Below are positions 18,062 to 26,778 of a stretch of DNA of 64,000 bases, piece after piece. The notes beneath the pieces are model-generated. The model saw nothing but the letters and a program-made list of their open reading frames with translations. It ran no database searches and was not told the origin of the DNA. The DNA is taken from contig NZ_KB891811.1 in NCBI RefSeq assembly GCF_000373565.1, forward strand, positions 62,001 to 126,000. The letters are read 5' to 3'. The translations under genes were made by a program, and so were the position numbers. Each line of letters opens with the position of its first letter. Within the stretch, counting starts at the first letter, position 1. The DNA is from Streptomyces sp. HmicA12 (lineage in GTDB: Bacteria; Actinomycetota; Actinomycetes; Streptomycetales; Streptomycetaceae).

Positions 18062-18084
18062 CCGTCGTCGGCGGCCGCTCGCGA

Positions 18085-19323
18085 CTATTTGCGACCCGGG
18101 GTCCAGTTCATGCCCCATCCGTAGGCACGGTCCAGGGTCCGCTGCGGGCTGACGCCCCGGTCGGGCACCAGGTAGCGGGCCTCGCGCCGCACGGTCAGGT
18201 CGCCGCCGTCGTTGGTGAGCAGGGCGAGAGCGCACACCGTGGAGGGGACGGTGCACTCGTCCAGGGAGAAGTCGATCGGGGCGCCCTTCAAGGGCTGCAG
18301 CGTGACCGTGGCGTGGAGGTCGGCGAAACTCCGCGCGCCTTCATAGATCGTCACGAAGACGAGGATGCGGCGGAACGCGTCCTTGTGGTCGAGATTGATG
18401 GTGAGGTTCTCGCCGGTGGCGACGCTTCCGCTGCGGTCGTCGCCGTCGAGGTGGATGTACGGGGGCTGGTGCAACGCTCCGAACGCATTGCCCAGGGCCT
18501 GCACGACTCCTTTGCGGCCGTCGGCCAGTTCGTACAGGGCGCACAGGTCGAGATCGAGATCGCGGTGCCCCGCGGTCGCCCTGCCGCGCTTGCTGCCCCA
18601 GCCGCTGAACTGTTTGCGCACCTCCCAGTTGAGGTTCACGCGCATGGCGCCGGAGGTGCCTCCCTGCTTCGCCAGCGACACCGAGGGCGCGGACTTGGTG
18701 AGCGTGACTTTGGTCAGATGCACGGGTCCGGGGGCGGACGGCGGTGCGGTGGGCATCGGCGGGGGCGTCGCGGCCCGCGTCGGGGCGGCCGCCCGCTGGG
18801 GTTCGTCGACCGTGATCCCGTAGTCCGTCGCGAGCCCCTCGAGGCCGCTGTCGTAGCCCTGGCCGATCGCGCGGAACTTCCAGGCGCCCTGCCGCCGGTA
18901 CAGCTCGCCCAGCACGAAGGCGGTCTCCACCGTGGCGTCCGTGCTGTCGTAGCGGGCGAGTTCGGTGCCGGAGGCGGCGTCGAGGACACGGATGTACAGC
19001 CCGGGCACCCGGCCGAACGCTCCGCCGTCCGCCGACGCGGCGAGCACGACCCGTTCGATGGCCGGTTCCACGCGCGCGAGGTCGACACGGAGCGTGTCCG
19101 TCACCGCGCCGCCCGTGGTCGCCTTGCCTTCGTGGCGTACCGCTCCGGAGGTGTGCGCGGGCTGGTTGTAGAACACGAAATCCGCGTCGGTGCGGACCTT
19201 TCCGGAGACGAGAAGGAGCGCCGAGGCATCGGCGTCGGGTACGCCGGGACCGGTACGCCACCCCAATTCGACGCGCACGGCCGCAGCCGGCACCGCGACA
19301 TTCGCCCCTTTGGCCATTGTCAT
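18085..19323 (-). CDS. Tandem TerD-domain protein
   Basis: ATG 19323 is preceded by GGGGGCAG. The 412 residues hold two TerD-type beta-sandwich modules joined by a Pro/Ala linker (about residues 172-198). The first (about 5-170) has GPGVPDADASALLL, DADFVFYNQP and ATVETAFVLGELYRRQGAWKFRAIGQGY, with the calcium-binding acidic residues of TerD. The second (about 200-412) starts NLNWEV and DLDLDLCALYELADG and keeps YIHLDGDDRSG. TerD-family proteins bind calcium and act in tellurite and general stress or chemical-defence modules; no other ter genes are adjacent. Divergent from DUF6643. Confidence 0.85.
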   Translation of the reverse strand: MTMAKGANVAVPAAAVRVELGWRTGPGVPDADASALLLVSGKVRTDADFVFYNQPAHTSGAVRHEGKATTGGAVTDTLRVDLARVEPAIERVVLAASADGGAFGRVPGLYIRVLDAASGTELARYDSTDATVETAFVLGELYRRQGAWKFRAIGQGYDSGLEGLATDYGITVDEPQRAAAPTRAATPPPMPTAPPSAPGPVHLTKVTLTKSAPSVSLAKQGGTSGAMRVNLNWEVRKQFSGWGSKRGRATAGHRDLDLDLCALYELADGRKGVVQALGNAFGALHQPPYIHLDGDDRSGSVATGENLTINLDHKDAFRRILVFVTIYEGARSFADLHATVTLQPLKGAPIDFSLDECTVPSTVCALALLTNDGGDLTVRREARYLVPDRGVSPQRTLDRAYGWGMNWTPGRK

Positions 19324-19502
19324 GTCTGCCCCCAAACACTCGGCACCGGCTTCTCGCTCAACCTATTCTCCGCCCCGACCGGACCCCGGAACCGCGTTCG
19401 AAGATCACTGGCCAACCCGCGGTAACCCACTCAGAACTCTGCCTTTACATGATCCCAACGCCGCGCGGCGACCGTTTTTCCCGAGTTCGCTCGGATTGAG
19501 GA

Positions 19503-19523
19503 CGCGCCGTCACACACGGCGCG
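19503..19523. other. Hairpin between divergent TerD and DUF6643 genes
   Basis: CGCGCCGT-CACAC-ACGGCGCG is a perfect 8-base inverted repeat followed by CAAAAGA. It lies in a divergent promoter region (the 260 bases between the two starts), so a regulatory site or leader hairpin is more likely than a terminator. Unproven. Confidence 0.4.
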
Positions 19524-19583
19524 CAAAAGAACCCTCTTATCGGGCTACCCCAACGACCACATCGTGGGCTTAACTTATGTGCC

Positions 19584-20030
19584 ATGACCTCCCCCCGCTC
19601 CACCTATGGCGGCGGTTACTACTCCGCGCCGTCCTTCCCGGACACACCGATCTACGACTCCCTCGTGGCTGAGCGGGGCACGCCCCAGATCGCCCCGATC
19701 CGGGTGCCCTCCGCGTACGACACCGGCAGTCATCTTCCTGCCCTCCCGGCCGCGTTGCCCGCGCTGCCGTCGGGTCCCTCCGCACCCTCTCCGCAGTACG
19801 GCTACAACGCCCCGCACCAGGCCCCGATGCAGGCCGCCCCGACCGCCTACATCCCGCAGCAGACGAGCGCTCCGCGCGGCTACCCGGCCCAGCAGGCTCC
19901 CCAGGCCCAGCAGCAGCGTCCGGCCGCCGGCACCGGCTACGAGGCGATGCGTCCGGCCGCGCCGCGGCCCGCGCCCGCCCCCGCGCCGTACGAGGATCCG
20001 TACAACCGTCAGCAGTACCGGGGTTACTGA
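19584..20030 (+). CDS. DUF6643 family protein (Streptomyces-specific, disordered)
   Basis: 148 residues starting MTSPRSTYGGGYYSAPSFPD and continuing TPIYDSLVAERGTPQIAPI, a conserved N-terminal block in many Streptomyces, followed by a Pro/Ala/Gln-rich low-complexity tail ending YEDPYNRQQYRGY. No enzyme motif; function unknown. No ribosome site precedes ATG 19584; a TAACTT hexamer (19571-19576) lies 7 bases upstream, so the mRNA may be leaderless. Confidence 0.8.
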   Translation: MTSPRSTYGGGYYSAPSFPDTPIYDSLVAERGTPQIAPIRVPSAYDTGSHLPALPAALPALPSGPSAPSPQYGYNAPHQAPMQAAPTAYIPQQTSAPRGYPAQQAPQAQQQRPAAGTGYEAMRPAAPRPAPAPAPYEDPYNRQQYRGY

Positions 20031-20104
20031 CCCCAAGGGCCACCGTCACGGCCCTCGCCCGGCCCGGACATGGGGGTGTCGGTGCCCCCTGGCAGGATGG
20101 CCCC

Positions 20105-20932
20105 ATGTCGCAGAACCCGGTGCTCAGTTCGATTCATGTCTACCCGCTGAAGGCGGTTCGGGGGCACGCACCGCGCGAGGCGGTCGTGGAACCGTGGGGG
20201 CTCGCGGGGGACCGCCGCTGGGTACTGGTCGACGCCACGGGCAAGATCGTCACGCAACGCCCGCATCCGCGCATGGCGTTGGCCGCCGCCGAGCTGCTGC
20301 CCGGCGGCGCCGTCCGGCTGTCCGCACCCGGTGCGCGGCCGCTGACCGTCGAGGTGCCCCGGCCCGACCGGACGGCCACCGTCCAGGTGTGGGGCGACAA
20401 GGTGGAGGCCGTTCCCGCCGCTGACGCCGCGCACGCCTGGTGGAGCGCCTACCTGGAGTCCGAGGTCCGCATGATGCACCTCGACGACCCGGCCCGCCGG
20501 CGCCCGATCGACCCGGAATACGCGCGGCCCGGCGAGACGGTGAGCTTTGCCGACGGTTATCCGCTCCTGCTCACCACGCTCTCCTCGCTCGACGCCCTCA
20601 ACTCCCTGATCGCGCAGGGTGACCACGCGGACGAGGGCCCGCTGCCGATGAACCGTTTCCGGCCGAATGTGGTCGTCTCCGGCACCGCGCCCTGGGCCGA
20701 GGACGACTGGTCGCGCATCACGATCGGCGAGGTCACGTTCCGTATCACCAAGAAGTGCGGCCGCTGCGTGGTGACGACCACCGATCAGGAGACCGCCGAG
20801 CGCGGCAAGGAGCCGCTGCGCACGCTGGCCCACCACCGCCGCTTCGGCGACCAGCTGTGCTTCGGCACGAACCTGGTGCCCGAGACCCCCGGCTCCGTCC
20901 GCACCGGGGATCCGCTGACGATCGTCGAATAA
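20105..20932 (+). CDS. MOSC domain protein (MOSC_N plus MOSC, YcbX-like)
   Basis: 275 residues: an N-terminal MOSC_N beta-barrel (SIHVYPLKAVRGHAPREAVV, GDRRWVLVDATGKIVTQRPHPRMAL) and a MOSC domain (SFADGYPLLLTTLSSLDALN, MNRFRPNVVVSG, ITKKCGRCVVTTTD) with the conserved cysteine pair in KKCGRC. By family these proteins carry a molybdenum-cofactor sulfur/ligand site and include mARC/YcbX-type reductases that act on N-hydroxylated compounds. AGGA precedes ATG by 8 bases. No molybdenum-cofactor genes are adjacent. Confidence 0.88.
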   Translation: MSQNPVLSSIHVYPLKAVRGHAPREAVVEPWGLAGDRRWVLVDATGKIVTQRPHPRMALAAAELLPGGAVRLSAPGARPLTVEVPRPDRTATVQVWGDKVEAVPAADAAHAWWSAYLESEVRMMHLDDPARRRPIDPEYARPGETVSFADGYPLLLTTLSSLDALNSLIAQGDHADEGPLPMNRFRPNVVVSGTAPWAEDDWSRITIGEVTFRITKKCGRCVVTTTDQETAERGKEPLRTLAHHRRFGDQLCFGTNLVPETPGSVRTGDPLTIVE

Positions 20933-21103
20933 CCGTCCCCCGGTGAGGGAACCCGGCAGCCCGGCCTGCTCGTTGAGAGACAATGGCAGTGCCGGAACCA
21001 CCGGCAAGCGGGTCGAGCGGGGTGATATCGCTCTCTCTTCGCCCCACTCGCGCATGGGCACTGCTGTTCGGGGCTATGACGGACGCGGAAGGGGGTGCAG
21101 GCC

Positions 21104-21709
21104 GTGCGGGCGATCACCGGACTCTGGCGCTGGCGGCACAATCCACTGCGCCGCGGCACCGACCTGGCGGAGGCCTGGGTCGCACTGGTCGCGCTGGTCC
21201 TCATCGTCGTGGCCGCGCCGTTGATCGGTGTGGTGGCGGGGTCCCTCTCCCGCGACGCGCTGTACAGCACGGTGGACGAGCAGCGCAGTCACCGCCACGC
21301 CGTCACCGCGACGGTAGTCCACAAAATGGCGCAGCCGCCCCTCGACCCCGACCCGGAGACCTCCACCGCGCGGGACGCGCACAGCCGCGTCGTCGCGACC
21401 TGGACGGCGCCCGACGGCACGGCGCACCGGGACCGGGTCATCGCCGCGCTCAAGGCCCCGCACACCGGCGACACGTTCCCGCTGTGGACCGACGAGCGGG
21501 GCCGCGTGGTGGGCCGCCCGCTCGACCGGGCCACGGCGACGACGCACGCGGTGCTCGCCGGTTTCGGCGCGGCCGTCGCCGCCGGCGGGCTCATCGAGGG
21601 CACCCGCAGGCTGATGGTCTGGCGCATGGTCCGTCGCAGGTACGCGCGCTGGGACCACGCCTGGGACATCGCGGGCCCCGATTGGGGCAGGACCGGCACG
21701 GGCAGCTGA
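21104..21709 (+). CDS. Rv1733c-type two-TM membrane protein (paralogue)
   Basis: GTG 21104 is chosen because GGAAGGGGG ends 8 bases before it; GTG 21095 overlaps that site. The 201 residues follow the same plan as the protein at 9742-10311: basic start with LWRWRHNPLRRGTDLAEAWVA, TM1 (LVALVLIVVAAPLIGVVAG), an outside domain with VVATWTAPDGTAHRDRV and FPLWTDERGRVVGRPL, then TM2 and a basic tail. Unknown function. It lies 127 bases before the beta-helix/AAA+ gene on the same strand. Confidence 0.78.
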   Translation: MRAITGLWRWRHNPLRRGTDLAEAWVALVALVLIVVAAPLIGVVAGSLSRDALYSTVDEQRSHRHAVTATVVHKMAQPPLDPDPETSTARDAHSRVVATWTAPDGTAHRDRVIAALKAPHTGDTFPLWTDERGRVVGRPLDRATATTHAVLAGFGAAVAAGGLIEGTRRLMVWRMVRRRYARWDHAWDIAGPDWGRTGTGS

Positions 21710-21836
21710 CGGGGTCTCCACTCCGGTCAACTGCCGTGCCCCGCGCGCGCTACGGTGGACCCACCTTTCGCAGGAACAGCGCCCGTCGGGGCGCGAGTAC
21801 GACCCGCGTACGACGAGGTGGGGGCACAGCACCGCT

Positions 21837-24248
21837 ATGGCACAGGGCACGGTCCAGGTGACGCACACCGGCACATCACGGTGGCGGCGCCGCACAGGTG
21901 AGTACGCGTCGTTGGCCGCCGCCCTGGAAGCGGCCGGTGACGGCGACGTGCTGACCGTCGCCCCGGGCACGTACCGGGAAAATCTGGTGGTGATGCGCGC
22001 GGTGACATTGCGCGGCCCCGAGGGCTCCCCCGGTTCGGTGCGCATCGCGCCCGTCGACGGGGTGCCGCTGACCGTCCGGGCCTCGGCGACCGTGCAGGAC
22101 CTGCACGTGGAGGGCCAGGACTCGGCGGCTCCCGCGCTCCTGGTCGAGGAGGGCGCGCCGGAGCTGATCGACGTACGGGTCGTGACCCGGTCCGCGTCCG
22201 GCATCGAGGTGCGCGGCGGGGCCCGGCCGACGGTGCGGCGCTGCACGGTCGACAACCCCGGAGGCATCGGCATCGCCGTCCTGGACGGCGGGGGCGGTGT
22301 CTTCGAGGAGTGCGAGGTCGTCGCGGCCGGGCAGGCCGGGGTGGCGGTGCGCGGCGGCGCGCACCCGCGCCTGGAGCGCTGCCGGGTGCACCACGCCTCG
22401 GGTTCCGGGATCTCGGCGACCGGCGAGCACAGCGGCCTGGAGGCCGTGGGCTGCGAGGTCTACGAGATCAAGGGCTCCGGTGTGCAGATCACCGGCCGGG
22501 CCACCGCGCACCTGACCGACTGCGACGTGCACCGCACCACGGCCGACGGGGTCACGCTCGACACCGACGCCGTGCTCACCCTCGCGGACTGCCGCATCCA
22601 CGACATCCCGGAGAACGCGGTGGACCTGCGGTCGCGTTCCGTCCTCACGCTGACCCGTTCCACGGTGCGGCAGTTCGGGCGCAACGGACTGTCGGTGTGG
22701 GACCCGGGCACGCGCGTGGACGCCAATCAGTGCGAGATCCACGACAGCACGGGCGACTATCCGGCGGTCTGGGTCAGCGACGGCGCGACCGCGGTGCTCG
22801 ACGCCTGCCGGGTGCACGACGTGCCGGACGCGCTGTTCGTGCTCGACCGCGGCTCGCGCGTCGACGTCGTCGACAGCGATCTGTCCCAGGTGCGCAACAC
22901 GGCGGTGTCGGTGAGCGACGGAGCCACGGCGCAGCTGGACGACTGCCGGATCCGGGAGGCCGCGACCGGAGCCTGGTTCCGCGACCACGGCAGCGGCGGC
23001 ACCCTCGCCAACTGCACGGTCGACGCGATCCAGACCGGCGTCATCGTCACTAAGGGCGCCGACCCGACCATCGAGCGCTGCACGGTCACCGCGCCCGCGG
23101 AAGCGGGCTTCTACGTCTCGGCGGGCGGCCGGGGCAGCTTTCACGGCTGCCGGGTGACGGGCAGCGACGGCTACGGCTTCCATGTGATCGACGGCTGCCG
23201 CACGACCCTCAAGAAGTGCCGTACGGAACGGTGTTCGCGCGGCGGCTACGAGTTCGCCGAGGACGGCCCGATCGTCGAGGAGTGCACGAGCGACGAGAGC
23301 GGTGGGATAAGGCCGGGAGCGACGTCCACCCCGCAGCCGGTCGTTCAGACGCAGACCGCGCCGCAGACGGTGGGCCTGCTGAGCCGCGTCCCCGACCAGC
23401 CGGTCCAGCAGGCGCAGGAGGCCCCCGAGCCGCCGTCACGCACGTCGACCGCCGTGCTCGGTGAACTCGACACCCTGGTGGGCCTGGAGAGCGTCAAGCG
23501 CGAGGTGCGGGCGCTCACCGACATGATCGAGGTGGGCCGCAGGCGGCAGGAGGCGGGCCTCAAGGCGGCCTCCGTGCGACGGCACCTGGTGTTCACGGGC
23601 TCCCCCGGCACCGGCAAGACGACGGTGGCCCGCCTGTACGGCGAGATCCTGGCCTCCCTCGGTGTCCTGGAGAAGGGACACCTCGTGGAGGTGTCCCGCG
23701 TCGACCTGGTCGGCGAGCACATCGGCTCCACCGCGATCCGCACCCAAGAAGCCTTCCAACGGGCTCATGGCGGCGTCCTGTTCATCGACGAGGCGTACGC
23801 CCTCTCCCCCGAGGACTCGGGCCGAGACTTCGGCCGTGAGGCGATCGACACGCTGGTGAAGCTGATGGAGGACCAGCGGGACGCCGTCGTCGTGATCGTC
23901 GCCGGGTACACGGCGGAGATGGAGCGGTTCCTGTCGGTCAACCCCGGTGTGGCGTCACGGTTCTCACGGACCATCACCTTCTCCGACTACGTTCCCGAAG
24001 AGCTGCTGCGGATCGTGGAGCAGCAGGCGGACGAGCACGAGTACCGGCTCGGCTCCGGGACCTCGGAAGCACTCCTGAAGTACTTCACGGCGATCCCGAA
24101 GGGCCCGGCGTTCGGCAACGGCCGCACGGCACGGCAGACGTTCGAGTCGATGGTGGAGCGGCACGCGGGCCGGGTCGCCCAGGTCAGCGAGCCGAGCACG
24201 GACGACCTGACGCTCCTCTACGTGGACGACCTGCCCGAGCTGCCCTGA
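21837..24248 (+). CDS. Right-handed beta-helix / AAA+ ATPase fusion (CbbX/EccA-like)
   Basis: 803 residues. About 15-480 is a NosD/pectate-lyase-type parallel beta-helix: many turns of C-R-V-x-x-x-x-x-x-G-V-x-V-x-x-x-A pattern (for example CRVHHASGSGISATGEHSGL). A Pro/Gln-rich linker (about 485-525) leads to a CbxX/CfqX-type AAA+ module: Walker A GSPGTGKTT (588), Walker B VLFIDEAYAL (647) and GVASRFSRTITF with the arginine finger. There is no signal peptide, so the beta-helix is probably cytoplasmic and may act as a protein- or glycan-binding scaffold; EccA and SpoVK-like ATPases remodel protein complexes. The stop overlaps the convergent gene by 31 bases. Confidence 0.88.
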   Translation: MAQGTVQVTHTGTSRWRRRTGEYASLAAALEAAGDGDVLTVAPGTYRENLVVMRAVTLRGPEGSPGSVRIAPVDGVPLTVRASATVQDLHVEGQDSAAPALLVEEGAPELIDVRVVTRSASGIEVRGGARPTVRRCTVDNPGGIGIAVLDGGGGVFEECEVVAAGQAGVAVRGGAHPRLERCRVHHASGSGISATGEHSGLEAVGCEVYEIKGSGVQITGRATAHLTDCDVHRTTADGVTLDTDAVLTLADCRIHDIPENAVDLRSRSVLTLTRSTVRQFGRNGLSVWDPGTRVDANQCEIHDSTGDYPAVWVSDGATAVLDACRVHDVPDALFVLDRGSRVDVVDSDLSQVRNTAVSVSDGATAQLDDCRIREAATGAWFRDHGSGGTLANCTVDAIQTGVIVTKGADPTIERCTVTAPAEAGFYVSAGGRGSFHGCRVTGSDGYGFHVIDGCRTTLKKCRTERCSRGGYEFAEDGPIVEECTSDESGGIRPGATSTPQPVVQTQTAPQTVGLLSRVPDQPVQQAQEAPEPPSRTSTAVLGELDTLVGLESVKREVRALTDMIEVGRRRQEAGLKAASVRRHLVFTGSPGTGKTTVARLYGEILASLGVLEKGHLVEVSRVDLVGEHIGSTAIRTQEAFQRAHGGVLFIDEAYALSPEDSGRDFGREAIDTLVKLMEDQRDAVVVIVAGYTAEMERFLSVNPGVASRFSRTITFSDYVPEELLRIVEQQADEHEYRLGSGTSEALLKYFTAIPKGPAFGNGRTARQTFESMVERHAGRVAQVSEPSTDDLTLLYVDDLPELP

Positions 24249-26551
24249 GCGGGCACCCCGTGCCGGAGCCGGGCGAGGAGCCGGGCCCGCTCCTCGGCGA
24301 AGACCGGGTCGGCCTGGTAGTCACTGTGGCCCAGGATCGGTGCGGGCAGCGGGTGTTCCTCGGTGCGGCCGTAGGCGAGCGGGTCCAGGAGGGCCGTGTG
24401 ATCGACCTGCGGGCCGCATTCGCCGGGCAGGTCGATCGGGCCGCCGATGGGGTCGGTCCTGCGGTGCAGATTGCGCCAGCAGTCGACCTGGCGGTGCAGC
24501 GTCGTGAGGGCCGAGGGTCCGAACTGGGCCGGGAACCAGCGCCCGTACAGGCGCTCAAGAGGCGACCCGTAGGTGAGCAGTCCGACGCGCCGCCTTACTG
24601 AGGGTGGCAGTTGCCAGGCGGCGGCTGCCGCGAGGACGCTGCCCTGTGAGTGGCCGGAGAGGATCAGCCGGCCTCCGGTCGTACGCGTCCAGGTGACCAT
24701 GCGCCAGGTCAGGTCGGGCACGGCGCGCTCGGCGTAGCAGGGCGGCGCGAAGGGGTGCGCGGCGCGCGGCCAGAAGGTGCCCACGTCCCACAGGATGCCG
24801 ATGGTGCGCCGGGCCGAGGGGTCCTTGTACGCGCGGCGGCCCCAGGTGACGAACAGTATGAAGCCGGCGCCGATCAACCAGGAGCCGAGCGCCTGCGCGG
24901 TGTCCGCGGCGCCTTCGAGGAGCGGGAACGTACCCTCGGCGGCTGCTCCGGGGACTTTCCCGGTGGCCCAGGCCCCGGCCACGGCCAGCGCGCCGAGGAG
25001 CAGCGACACGGACGACACCACACCGATGATCACGGGGGCCTGGTCGGTGAGAGCGGCACGCGCGCGCGTGCTCGCGATGCGCGACGTACGGGCGGGGTCC
25101 GGGCGCTCCCCCACGGCCTCGGCGTGCTCATCCAGGTGGTAGTCGGCGACGACCTGTACGGTCTCCGCCTTCTTCCTGCGGGCCGTGCGCACCGCGAACA
25201 CGGCGCACACCACGGCGAGGACGACCAGCAGGGGCGGGATGACGGAGGCCTGCCACGACAGCAGCACCGGCGGGCCCGTGATGAGGCCGGTGGTGCCGTC
25301 GAGCCAGTCGGCGACGCGCTGCGCGATGCCGCCGGTCATCACGCCGCCCAGCCCGCAGGCCAGCATCGCGGTGGCGGGTCCGCCGAGGCCGCGCAGGGCG
25401 GTGCGCCGGTCGACGGCCGTGCGGTAGATGGCCTTCGCCACCACGGCGAGGGCGACGACCAGGGCGACCTGGGCGAGCACGATCCCACCGAACATCATGT
25501 CGCCCGGCAGCCTTCCCGAGGAGTGCCAGTGCGGGCGGGACCAGCCCGCGTAGAGCATGGTCAGGGCGAGCAGGACGAGCGTGCCGTGCGGCAGGACGCG
25601 CACCAGGACGTGGTCGAGGGCCAGGTCGAGCTTGTTCTCGCTGCGGCCGCGGCGGACGACCACCCCGATGACGGCGAGGGTGCTCGCGATCAGGGCGCCG
25701 ACGAGGATCCAGCCCAGGGTGTCGAGGAGCGCGGGGCCACCGGCCTGCCGGTCGTACCGGGCCGCCGGGGTGCCGACGGCCGCGGCCACGGTGAGCATTC
25801 CCGCCGCGGTGTGGGCGGCGCGCAGCCGCGAGACGAGCCGCCGCCCGTACCAGAAGCCGGGCCTGGCCAGCGCGTTGCTCGCCGAGCCGTCGGCGCCGTC
25901 GGGGTCCGGCCGGTGGGTCAGCGGGCGCTGCGACTCGTAGGCGCTCCAGGTGCGGTGCGAGAGGTACCAGAGCAGGACGGTCAGCGCGGTCGGCACGAGC
26001 GCGGCGAGCGCCAGGCGGCGTCCGGGCTGGCTCCACCAGCCGTCGGCGAGGAAGCCGAGCCAGGTCCGTCGCGCGGCGCACGCCGGGGTGCCCGCGCACT
26101 GCCAGGCCGTCAGATCGAGCGCGACCTCGCACGCGCCCGCCACGAACAGCACCGTGAGCGTGAGCCCCGCGATGCGGACGAGGAGGCCGTACAGACGGAC
26201 GTTGCGGGACCTGCGGCGGGCGTTGGGGCGCATCCAGTGGGCGAGGTTCACCACCATGAAGGGCAGCAACAACAGCCACAGCGCCCGTGAGCCGTTGCCC
26301 GACGTGAGGTTGCACCACACGTACGCCTCCGGGACGGGTTTGCCCCGGTAGTCCTCGGGCCGTTCTTCCGCGTCGACGTCCTCACCGCGACGGAAGACGG
26401 CCGCCGTCCCGTCGCCCGACACCCGCACCGTGCTCGGGTCGTCGAGCATCTCCTGCGGTGTGGTGCCGCCGACTCCGTGGACGAGTAGTTCCAGGGCGGT
26501 CTCGTCGGCCGCCGCCACACCCTCACGCTGTTCTGCGCGTGCTGTGTCCAT
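24218..26551 (-). CDS. Large multi-TM membrane protein with alpha/beta-hydrolase (GHSQG) domain
   Basis: ATG 26551 has GGGGGAC 5 bases upstream; the longer frame to 26608 lacks one. The 777-residue product begins ETALELLVHGVGGTTPQEML, a hydrolase-like first strand with HGVGG oxyanion loop, then has about eight to ten TM segments (about 100-590), and ends with a cytosolic or outer alpha/beta-hydrolase part containing GGRLILSGHSQGSVLAAAAA (G-x-S-x-G nucleophile elbow) and a likely acid and His (DPIGGPID, QVDHTALLDPL). A split hydrolase with inserted membrane domain is inferred. Substrate unknown, probably lipid-like. Confidence 0.65.
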   Translation of the reverse strand: MDTARAEQREGVAAADETALELLVHGVGGTTPQEMLDDPSTVRVSGDGTAAVFRRGEDVDAEERPEDYRGKPVPEAYVWCNLTSGNGSRALWLLLLPFMVVNLAHWMRPNARRRSRNVRLYGLLVRIAGLTLTVLFVAGACEVALDLTAWQCAGTPACAARRTWLGFLADGWWSQPGRRLALAALVPTALTVLLWYLSHRTWSAYESQRPLTHRPDPDGADGSASNALARPGFWYGRRLVSRLRAAHTAAGMLTVAAAVGTPAARYDRQAGGPALLDTLGWILVGALIASTLAVIGVVVRRGRSENKLDLALDHVLVRVLPHGTLVLLALTMLYAGWSRPHWHSSGRLPGDMMFGGIVLAQVALVVALAVVAKAIYRTAVDRRTALRGLGGPATAMLACGLGGVMTGGIAQRVADWLDGTTGLITGPPVLLSWQASVIPPLLVVLAVVCAVFAVRTARRKKAETVQVVADYHLDEHAEAVGERPDPARTSRIASTRARAALTDQAPVIIGVVSSVSLLLGALAVAGAWATGKVPGAAAEGTFPLLEGAADTAQALGSWLIGAGFILFVTWGRRAYKDPSARRTIGILWDVGTFWPRAAHPFAPPCYAERAVPDLTWRMVTWTRTTGGRLILSGHSQGSVLAAAAAWQLPPSVRRRVGLLTYGSPLERLYGRWFPAQFGPSALTTLHRQVDCWRNLHRRTDPIGGPIDLPGECGPQVDHTALLDPLAYGRTEEHPLPAPILGHSDYQADPVFAEERARLLARLRHGVPAQGSSGRSST

Positions 26552-26778
26552 GTGTGTCCCCCGTTCCTGACGCTCACCAGGATCCCGGCTCACCGCCCCC
26601 TCGCGCATCCCTCGTCACGGAATCTCCCCCGACGTCACCCGGACGATTCGCCGCTCCCTCCCAGGTGGCGTGTTGTGCGGGCGGTGGTACGGGGGTCGGT
26701 GTCGCGTGCGAGGATGACGAAGACAGTGGCCGGCAGGCCGTGTGGCGGATGTGACGAGTCGAAGGGACCCCACGGGAC

